A stretch of DNA of 48,758 nucleotides. Source: Pseudomonadota bacterium (GTDB lineage Bacteria; Bdellovibrionota_B; Oligoflexia; Silvanigrellales; Silvanigrellaceae). Position 1 is the stretch's first letter. Each line of letters starts with the position of its first letter. Shown piece after piece: positions 43,040 through 48,758 of the stretch. The position numbers were made by a program, and so were the translations under genes. The stretch is taken from positions 1 through 48,758 of the forward strand of contig RFOM01000025.1 in the NCBI GenBank assembly GCA_009926615.1, read 5' to 3'. The notes beneath the pieces were generated by a model. That model was not told the origin of the DNA. It saw only the letters and a program-made list of their open reading frames with translations, and made no database searches.

Positions 43040-44097
43040 ATATTTCAACGCCGAATCTGCGAGCGCTCCGGAACGGGAACTTTGGCAAAAACATTTTGCG
43101 CCTGACAGCAATTGCAGTTCTGGCGCTGCTCGTGGCATGCGACGAAACAAGTCAGGTGCGCAGCCAGACGGCAAAAAGAAACGCATCGAATCTCAGCGCA
43201 TCAATGGTGAAATCCCGCATTTCTGCAGCAGAGATCGACGGTGCACCGATGCGCCTCAACAAGTTCCACGTTTCACTGTTTGACATCGGCCGCTTCAAGT
43301 ACCCGATCATCGGTTACGAAATGCCCGAAAAGGCCGATTATGCGCAAATCATCCGCTGCCGCGCCGATGCGAAGCTGGGTGATCTTGGCAATATTGAGAT
43401 TGGTGCAACAAACACCAAGGAAGCGGACGAAAAGTACAAGACCTACGATTACTGGAAAACGATATCGACCACCTTCGGTTGTGTGGTTGTCGCAACGAGC
43501 GTTTCGGTCGACAAGTTTATTGACTTTTTTGCCGCCGACGGCAGCTGGGTTTACATCGGACGTGCCTGTGTTCAGGCCTCCCGCCTTCCGGCCGACAGCA
43601 GTGAGGCAACTTTAAGCCCCTGCTCGCGGCAGGTGTCGAAAACCATGGAGCTGCCTTCATATAAGAACGCTGAAAAAGCCATTTCTGCCGAGAAAAAGCA
43701 GCAACTCATGACCCAGCGCGACAAGATAGATTCGCTTGGACGCAATATTGTTTACAAGGCCAAAGCTCTCGACAACGAAATCAACCGTTGCGAATCGGAG
43801 CGCGGCTCCAACCGCGCTTCACAAAAGCGGCGGGAAGCGATCGGCAAACTGCTCGGCATAGGTGTCGGGCTCGGCTCCAAACTGATCGCGGACCAAGCGA
43901 CCCGTTCGATTATCGGCGGTCTCGATGTCGGCGGCATTTTTAAGGACCTTTCTGCTCAGGCGGGCGACTTTCTGCCTGCAGACTTTTGCCCGAATGCCGA
44001 CCTGCTCGCAAAAGAACTTGAAATAGACAAACAGCAGCTGGAAGTCGAAAGCGAGGACTACAAGCAAAGCCTCAAGCTCTTTGGAGACTCACAATGA
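43036..44097 (+). CDS. island lipoprotein of the VWA-linked trio (second)
   Basis: 353 residues from ATG 43036, which overlaps the previous stop (ATGA) and has AAAGGAG at seven bases. A long N-region precedes the lipobox LVAC (Cys35). The beta-rich N-terminal part has the shared motif YPIIGYEMPEKADYAQIIRC and, later, DGSWVYIGRACVQASRL. A helix with a basic patch leads to the cysteine-flanked hydrophobic segment, Cys252 to Cys318, containing GKLLGIGVGLGSKLIADQ and SIIGGLDVGGIF. It ends in a coiled helix (KELEIDKQQLEVESEDYK). The third member has the same plan. Function unknown; the hydrophobic, glycine-rich middle could insert in a membrane or drive oligomer formation. Confidence 0.82.
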   Translation: MNISTPNLRALRNGNFGKNILRLTAIAVLALLVACDETSQVRSQTAKRNASNLSASMVKSRISAAEIDGAPMRLNKFHVSLFDIGRFKYPIIGYEMPEKADYAQIIRCRADAKLGDLGNIEIGATNTKEADEKYKTYDYWKTISTTFGCVVVATSVSVDKFIDFFAADGSWVYIGRACVQASRLPADSSEATLSPCSRQVSKTMELPSYKNAEKAISAEKKQQLMTQRDKIDSLGRNIVYKAKALDNEINRCESERGSNRASQKRREAIGKLLGIGVGLGSKLIADQATRSIIGGLDVGGIFKDLSAQAGDFLPADFCPNADLLAKELEIDKQQLEVESEDYKQSLKLFGDSQ

Positions 44098-45140
44098 AAA
44101 TGAACTCCAGAATGCACTCGTTCGGTTTGCAGTTCAGCCTCGGTTTGTCGGCACTCGTGTTCGCTTCCCTGTTGGCGGGATGCAACGAACCTCCGCCTGC
44201 GCGTAAACCCGCGGCAAGCAATCTTTCTGCTGCACAGGCTCAGATGAATCCTGAAAAAGCGTCCATTACCGCAACCGCCGCAACCAAAAGATTCGAGAAT
44301 TTGAAAGGCGACGTGCCGGTTGTCACACTCGCATTCAGCGGTGCCGACACGGCAGAAGTCTGGCGCTGCAGCTCGAGGTTTAATCTCGTTTACGGAAACG
44401 GCCTGCAAAAGCTTGCCGAACTTCCCAAATCGTCTCCCGATTACAGAAGCAGCGCCAAGGATGCTTTCACACGCATGCGCGGGGAACTGTCCTCGTGCCG
44501 TGCAATAGCCAAAGAAACCACCGGAAACACCGTTACGGATTACGGCGCAACCAACGGCTCGTTTTATTACGTCGTCAACCCGTGCGTCAGCAAAGCTGCC
44601 TCAATCACATCCTCGGCTGCATGCAGTTTTGATTTGTCGATCACGCCGCCGATTGAATACAAAAACACCCGTACGGATTACGAAATCGAAGTTTTGGGCG
44701 GTTTGACCGATGCCGAGGGTCGTCTTTACGGCAACTTCAACAGCATGAGACGCGCAGCTGAAGAAGCGAACGCGTCCCTGACATCGTGTGTATTGGAAGA
44801 GGCCGGCAAAAGAGCCGCGCAGGCACAACTTTTCGGTGTCATCAAAGTTGTTTCGGCAGTTGCTCTTGCACCGCTTGTAAACGGCCTTGTTGCCGGCGCG
44901 GGTACACTTTTGAACGAGGCTGTCAACAAAGTACTTGGTATGGCAGCGCCTCAGCAGATCGCTCAAATCGAATGTCCCGCCGCACGGGTGAGCATGGAAT
45001 TTTACACCGACCTGCAGGGCAAAACCGTACAGCTCGCAACCGAAGTTCTTGAGGCACGCAAGAAACTCGCCGAACTCGACGGCCAGTATGTTTCGGTTGA
45101 AAAAGAACTCAAGATTCTTAAAACAGGCCAGAACAAGTAA
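44094..45140 (+). CDS. island lipoprotein of the VWA-linked trio (third)
   Basis: 348 residues from ATG 44094, overlapping the previous stop (ATGA), with GGAG seven bases upstream. Lipobox LAGC (Cys30). The shared beta-rich motif reads VPVVTLAFSGADTAEVWRC, followed by GSFYYVVNPCVSKAASITS, which matches DGSWVYIGRACVQASRL of the second member. The hydrophobic segment between Cys232 and Cys294 contains LFGVIKVVSAVALAPLV and NGLVAGAGTLLNEAVNKVLGM, long enough for a membrane-entering hairpin. It ends in a coiled helix (VLEARKKLAELDGQYVSVEKELKILK). It is the last of the overlapping four; 115 bases separate it from the lipase gene. Function unknown. Confidence 0.82.
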   Translation: MKMNSRMHSFGLQFSLGLSALVFASLLAGCNEPPPARKPAASNLSAAQAQMNPEKASITATAATKRFENLKGDVPVVTLAFSGADTAEVWRCSSRFNLVYGNGLQKLAELPKSSPDYRSSAKDAFTRMRGELSSCRAIAKETTGNTVTDYGATNGSFYYVVNPCVSKAASITSSAACSFDLSITPPIEYKNTRTDYEIEVLGGLTDAEGRLYGNFNSMRRAAEEANASLTSCVLEEAGKRAAQAQLFGVIKVVSAVALAPLVNGLVAGAGTLLNEAVNKVLGMAAPQQIAQIECPAARVSMEFYTDLQGKTVQLATEVLEARKKLAELDGQYVSVEKELKILKTGQNK

Positions 45141-45255
45141 ACCCGTCAAACAACCAAACGCAGGGTTGACCAGCCTGCCGGCCGGTTGATATTTTCAGTT
45201 TGTTACGTTTTTGAAACGATTCAGCCGCTGCGGAAAATCCACGGAGGGATTCCGG

Positions 45256-46455
45256 TTGCATCATGCGCTTCAGAAGGGCTTCTCAACTTTGAGATGCCCC
45301 AAAAACTGGGCTTTGCTGTCCGTGTATGCGCTGTTGTCCTGCGGGCCTCAGTCGCTTCAACCGTCACATCATTCATCCGAAATTCTGCTATATAAAAAAT
45401 CAAAATTCGAGCAAGGGTTGGACTACCTCGATTCCGGCCTGCGCAATCGTCAGATGGTCGGCGATGAAACAACCCGCAAGCGCCGCTGGCGGCTGCAATG
45501 GGATCCCGGCGGTTGCACCAACCCCAAGGGCTCTGCACTCGAAATTACAACCAACACCGACTCATTCAATTACGGCAATGCTTATTGGCTGTCGTGGCTC
45601 AGCATACAGGCCTACAGGCGTTCCGATGCGGCCGGACAACTTGAAAAAATGGGTCTCTCCAAAATCGATTTCATCGACAACAGTTCGACCAGTTTTCAGG
45701 CGTTCGTCGGTTCCAACGAAAAATATGTTGTCGTGAGTTTTGCGGGAACTTCGGAACTTGTGGACTACCTGACCGATGTGACCTTTGCGAGCAAGCCCGA
45801 AACGGTCAGCGGAATCCCCGGCCGTGTTCATACCGGTTTTGTAAATGTTCTTGATAAAAGCTGGCCCCAGTTGCTCAAACTGGTCAGGGAACATTCAACT
45901 TCAGGACAGCCGGTGATTCTGACGGGCCACAGCCTCGGAGGAGCGCAGGCCGTGCTCACCGCCGCGCGACTTGCCGTCATGGGTTTTCCGGTCGATTCCA
46001 TTTACATCTATGCCGTTCCTCGCACGGGCGACGAAGAATACGCGCGTTTTGTGACGCGTCTGTTTCCCAACCGTATTTACAGATTCGTCAACAACGAAGA
46101 CCTTGTCCCGCGACTGCCGCCGCCGAAGGTTGCTGCAGAGACTTTCAGTCAGCTTTTTCCTGAAGATTCAAGGGAAGCCGTCCGTGCCGTTTTCGAGACG
46201 CTTAAATATACGCACGTCGGCCAGCTGCTGCTGCAGGATGCCAAGGGGCAACTTTCCATGCCTCGGGCATACTCCGAATCTGAGGACATCGATTACTGGA
46301 AAACTGTCGACGAACGCAGCCGCGGACGCTCTATTCCCGCGGCAGTGTTTGCAAATTGGCGGATGCTCTTTGACCACATCCCGTTTGCAGGTCATTGTCA
46401 GCTGAAGCCTCCAAAGCAACCCGATGCGGGCAGATGGGTCAGTTTTACGGATTGA
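45256..46455 (+). CDS. class 3 lipase-type lipoprotein (alpha/beta hydrolase)
   Basis: 399 residues from TTG 45256, chosen for its GGAGGG at seven bases; an upstream TTG at 45211 lacks this. The signal peptide ends at LLSC (Cys29). The Lipase_3 fold is clear: VVVSFAGTSELVDYLTDVTF and HTGFVNVL precede the nucleophile elbow GHSLGG with Ser226; Asp282 in NNEDLVPRLPP and His320 in YTHVGQLLL complete a likely catalytic triad. It should hydrolyse acylglycerols or phospholipids from the cell surface or periplasm. It follows the coupled lipoprotein genes after 115 bases and precedes the AgmX/PglI-like gene with 2 bases between stop and start. The region upstream of 45256 (45141-45255) shows no gene. 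Confidence 0.87.
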   Translation: MHHALQKGFSTLRCPKNWALLSVYALLSCGPQSLQPSHHSSEILLYKKSKFEQGLDYLDSGLRNRQMVGDETTRKRRWRLQWDPGGCTNPKGSALEITTNTDSFNYGNAYWLSWLSIQAYRRSDAAGQLEKMGLSKIDFIDNSSTSFQAFVGSNEKYVVVSFAGTSELVDYLTDVTFASKPETVSGIPGRVHTGFVNVLDKSWPQLLKLVREHSTSGQPVILTGHSLGGAQAVLTAARLAVMGFPVDSIYIYAVPRTGDEEYARFVTRLFPNRIYRFVNNEDLVPRLPPPKVAAETFSQLFPEDSREAVRAVFETLKYTHVGQLLLQDAKGQLSMPRAYSESEDIDYWKTVDERSRGRSIPAAVFANWRMLFDHIPFAGHCQLKPPKQPDAGRWVSFTD

Positions 46456-46457
46456 AT

Positions 46458-47048
46458 ATGATGAAATTTCAGAATACCGTTCAAAATAAACTTATGGCCG
46501 CAAGCTCGCTGCTGCTTTTGAATGCCGCATGCATGACGACGTCTGCGAAGGATTCGGATGCAGAGCCCGAAGCCGCTGAAAAAGTGGCACCTGTGCAGGT
46601 CGCTCCTGAAGAATGCATTCGATATGTTCAGCTCAAGAGGGATTCTGATTTTGAATGTGAACTCCCCGACGGCAGCACCCGCCCAATCAAAAAAGGCGAA
46701 CGCCGCTCCACGCCGATGAGCAAAGACGAGATTGAAAAAGTCATTCGCAGTTACAGCGAAGAATTTGTTGCCTGCTATGAAAAACATCAGCCGAAAAACA
46801 CTAAGGCCGAGGGCAAGGTGTATATCAGCATTGATGTTGAGTCCGAGGGGAAAGTCAGCGGCGCCAAATACAACCCCGAACGTTCAACCTACAAAAATGC
46901 AGAACTCGGACAATGTTTGGCGGAAAAAGCCAAAATGTGGCGTTTCCCCGTGCTTTACACGGAAGAAACGCTGCAGATTAATTATCCCTTTCAGGTGATT
47001 AACTCTGAGTCGGATGCTGCGCCTTCTGAGGATTCTTCTCCGAAGTAA
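46458..47048 (+). CDS. lipoprotein with AgmX/PglI-like C-terminal domain
   Basis: 196 residues from ATG 46458. Lipobox NAAC (Cys25). After an acidic linker comes a small domain with two cysteines in CIRYVQLKRDSDFECEL. The C-terminal 100 residues carry the pattern of the AgmX/PglI C-terminal domain: EIEKVIRSYSEEFVACYEKHQPKNTKAEGKVYISIDVESEGKVSG, then AELGQCLAEKAKMWRFPV. In myxobacteria such domains occur in gliding-motility and envelope proteins and resemble TonB-type C-termini. It may connect inner-membrane energy or scaffold proteins to the lipoprotein set. The gene's 3' end overlaps the convergent dioxygenase gene by 50 bases. Confidence 0.83.
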   Translation: MMKFQNTVQNKLMAASSLLLLNAACMTTSAKDSDAEPEAAEKVAPVQVAPEECIRYVQLKRDSDFECELPDGSTRPIKKGERRSTPMSKDEIEKVIRSYSEEFVACYEKHQPKNTKAEGKVYISIDVESEGKVSGAKYNPERSTYKNAELGQCLAEKAKMWRFPVLYTEETLQINYPFQVINSESDAAPSEDSSPK

Positions 47049-47961
47049 GAACCGAACGCTCTCCGCGGTAAAACTCGACGTCGTCTTCGTCGAATTCCTG
47101 TTCGCCCTGACTCACTCCGCCCTTGCTCAGTTCAACCACGGCAGCCCCCGTTCCGAAAAGAGCCTCGTAAGCCAGAACTTCACCCCGAAAGTCGTTGCTG
47201 CTGCCCAGCGCCGCTGAGAGCCACCACAGGGCTTTAAGCTTGGAGTCGGCATGAGCTTCACGGGCAAACTGGCGCGCCAGCTGGGCAACATCTTCAAGCC
47301 GTCCGAGACCCAAAAGTTCGAGCAGTTTGCGGTTCCACTCGTCATCCTTTTGAGAAGAAACAGCATCCTGTGCAGGAGGCACAGGACGCGTCCACATGCG
47401 GTTTGAAAGCGCGGTCGAAGCAATGGCGACGGCACGGAGATTTTTCTCTTTGAGAGCGTCGGCCGCAGACTTTCCGAGCACGATAGTTTCTGCGCGGTCG
47501 GCATACATGTTGCATGAAACAAGTGTGCAGGGAATGCGGTTGTCGGGATTAAGCAAACCCAGCGCCACCAGCGATCCCGTATCAACCGGAAAGCCGCGGT
47601 AACAGACCCGTCGCATATGCAGGCCGCGTTTTTTACCCGCCGCAATGCAGGCATCGGCATATTCAACGTGCACGGGAAAGTTGTATTCCATCGTGCCGAG
47701 GTCATGAAACTCGTGATCGACGTGCACTCCCTGCGGACGCGGGTCGGCCTGAATCTGGTGTCCCAAAACACTCGGCCACTGAGTCGAATAAATCACCAGA
47801 ACATCCGGATTCAATTCTGCAAGGCGCTCGCGGAGAGCTTCAAAGCCCGCACGCACACGCGCCCATGCCGGTGATTTTTCGGGTGCGAGCAGCGGCTGGG
47901 GAAGATTCGGCACGATAAATCCTGCAACAAAACCGCCGCTGTGTTCTTCAAGATTTTCCAT
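46999..47961 (-). CDS. LigB-family extradiol dioxygenase subunit, probably non-catalytic (AmnA-like)
   Basis: 320 residues from ATG 47961, where GGAG sits nine bases upstream inside the end of the previous gene. The LigB fold is recognisable (NPDVLVIYSTQWPSVLGHQ, HEFHDLGTMEYNFPVHVEYADACIAAG, AVAIASTALSNRMW). Compared with its neighbour, the metal-ligand segment HTPHW reads STQW here and the active-site SCSLSHRHF reads STALSNRMW, so the key histidines are missing. Two-subunit enzymes such as 2-aminophenol 1,6-dioxygenase have one degenerate (alpha) and one catalytic (beta) subunit; this fits the alpha type. The aromatic substrate is unknown. It starts 2 bases after the upstream subunit's stop. 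Confidence 0.85.
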   Translation of the reverse strand: MENLEEHSGGFVAGFIVPNLPQPLLAPEKSPAWARVRAGFEALRERLAELNPDVLVIYSTQWPSVLGHQIQADPRPQGVHVDHEFHDLGTMEYNFPVHVEYADACIAAGKKRGLHMRRVCYRGFPVDTGSLVALGLLNPDNRIPCTLVSCNMYADRAETIVLGKSAADALKEKNLRAVAIASTALSNRMWTRPVPPAQDAVSSQKDDEWNRKLLELLGLGRLEDVAQLARQFAREAHADSKLKALWWLSAALGSSNDFRGEVLAYEALFGTGAAVVELSKGGVSQGEQEFDEDDVEFYRGERSVLTSEKNPQKAQHPTQS

Positions 47962-47963
47962 TT

Positions 47964-48758
47964 TCAAATTCTCCATTCGACAACGGCATTGCCCGTACCA
48001 ATCACTGTTCCGTAGGCATGAACAGTGGCCGGCGAGGTCGGAAAATCCATCGCAGCCAGCAACCACGTCAAACAACCGGCGCGCGTTTCGGATACGGCCT
48101 GATCGGTGAAGTCGGGCATTTCGGCTATCACCTTTTTGGATTCGCCGGCGCGCATCATTTTGAGCATGCGCATATCCCACAAATACTGATTGTGGTTGTA
48201 TATGTGCTCATAGGTCATATCTTCAGGCACCTGAGGCTCTTCCGTAAAATGACGGTGCGAGAGCGAGCACGATGCAAGCAAAAGAGCTCGCCGCCCTGAT
48301 TTTTCGATTGCAGTACGGGTCGCATGCCCGAGAGCAATCATTTCCTGCTGACCGACGTCGTTGCTGAAGTAGTCAAACGCCGCATTGGACGAAACCGAGA
48401 CAATCGGCTTGTCCCAAGCCGGATGCGAAAGGTGGCAGCTGATGATGGTGCCGTAATCGACCCGAAACTTGGGATTGCGCATCAGCGCTGTTTCCAGACC
48501 CGCCGACTTGCCCTCGGCAGCAATCGCCTCGGCGAGTTCGACGTCCACTTTCAAATCATAATTATATCGAAACAGATGCGGGAAAACCGGATCGACCGAA
48601 AGCCCTTTGAAGTGCGGAACAGCGAGCAAATGATGGCCGACGACCGTACGCCAGTGTGGCGTGTGAACAACAATCACGTCGAATTCTTCGCTGCTCAGGC
48701 TTTTGCGCAAACGCTCGTAGCCCCAGCGTAATTCTTCCCAGCCGCACTCTGCGCGGGG
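47964..48758 (-). CDS. LigB-family extradiol dioxygenase catalytic subunit (AmnB-like), 5' end outside window
   Basis: The frame stays open to the window end, so the start and the first metal-binding histidine are not visible; 264 residues are seen. The visible part shows DVIVVHTPHWRTVVGHH with the second histidine region, and ALLLASCSLSHRHFTEEP with the catalytic histidine of class III extradiol dioxygenases. GWEELRWGYERLRKSL upstream of it is typical for these proteins. It should open a substituted aromatic ring (2-aminophenol- or protocatechuate-like) with iron and oxygen in the cytoplasm. It is transcribed just ahead of the degenerate partner subunit, 2 bases apart. The KynB-like gene at 27 kb is also tied to aromatic breakdown, but the two loci are 20 kb apart. 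Confidence 0.87.
   Translation of the reverse strand, partial: PRAECGWEELRWGYERLRKSLSSEEFDVIVVHTPHWRTVVGHHLLAVPHFKGLSVDPVFPHLFRYNYDLKVDVELAEAIAAEGKSAGLETALMRNPKFRVDYGTIISCHLSHPAWDKPIVSVSSNAAFDYFSNDVGQQEMIALGHATRTAIEKSGRRALLLASCSLSHRHFTEEPQVPEDMTYEHIYNHNQYLWDMRMLKMMRAGESKKVIAEMPDFTDQAVSETRAGCLTWLLAAMDFPTSPATVHAYGTVIGTGNAVVEWRI

Noticed and set aside
36584..47048. Lipoprotein island as a phage-defence system or toxin-antitoxin set
   Set aside because: All products carry export signals and lipoboxes, and no nuclease, restriction or toxin motif is visible; an envelope role fits better.
1..48758. CRISPR array, prophage, insertion sequence or tRNA/rRNA
   Set aside because: No regular direct repeats with spacers, no transposase or integrase motif, and no cloverleaf or rRNA-like sequence was seen. 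The tandem repeats at 30695 and 38675 are coding.

Overview
The window looks like chromosomal DNA from a Gram-negative, didermal bacterium of roughly balanced base composition. At least a dozen coding regions begin with a lipoprotein signal peptide and lipobox. There are also a beta-barrel-like protein ending in phenylalanine, a periplasmic heme-type sensor fused to GGDEF, and a lipoprotein with an AgmX/PglI-like C-terminus. That mix suggests a Bdellovibrionota/Oligoflexia or myxobacteria-like lineage. This is inference; no rRNA or tRNA gene is present to anchor it. I see no prophage, insertion sequence, CRISPR array or tRNA.

Layout. (1) 1-7.3 kb, plus strand: the tail of a secreted protein with a starch-binding-like motif, a secreted subtilisin-type protease, a MalK-type ATPase, and a large surface lipoprotein alpha-amylase (GH13) that overlaps malK. 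(2) 7.3-9.0 kb, plus strand: a YqeY-like protein, an atypical SDR and a lysozyme-like lipoprotein. (3) 9.1-18.4 kb, minus strand: a trypsin-like lipoprotein, malG, malF, malE, a cytoplasmic GH15 glucoamylase, and ettA. Together the two mal loci encode surface cleavage of alpha-glucans, import of maltodextrins, and their cytoplasmic hydrolysis to glucose. (4) 18.4-24.6 kb: a small secreted protein, a DUF4105 (Lnb N-terminal type) protein paired with a metallophosphoesterase, a heme/GGDEF diguanylate cyclase, and a PF03640 protein. (5) 24.7-30.4 kb: redox and small-molecule enzymes (quinone reductase-like flavoprotein, glutathione peroxidase, KynB-like formamidase, LLM oxidoreductase, a second atypical SDR) and a DUF1653-GNAT fusion. 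(6) 30.4-30.9 kb: a small exported peptide made of four 9-residue repeats, with its own promoter, leader hairpin and strong terminator. (7) 30.9-36.2 kb, minus strand: a tightly overlapping carA-carB-argF operon. (8) 36.6-47.0 kb: a lipoprotein island. (9) 47.0-48.8 kb, minus strand: two LigB-type extradiol dioxygenase subunits, the upstream one cut by the window end.

The island in (8) is the best candidate for an undescribed system. It holds eight predicted lipoproteins on the plus strand. The first two are paralogues with a conserved cysteine-rich tail, separated by a beta-barrel-like gene on the opposite strand. Next come a von Willebrand A-like lipoprotein and three lipoproteins that look related to each other. 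Those three and the VWA gene are joined by 4-base stop/start overlaps. Each of the three carries a cysteine-flanked hydrophobic segment. A class 3 lipase and an AgmX/PglI-type lipoprotein follow. Co-translation and shared architecture suggest an envelope complex, but its function cannot be read from the sequence.

Start sites were chosen by Shine-Dalgarno spacing and signal-peptide logic, and often differ from the longest possible reading frame. All family assignments come from recognising motifs by eye, without database searches.
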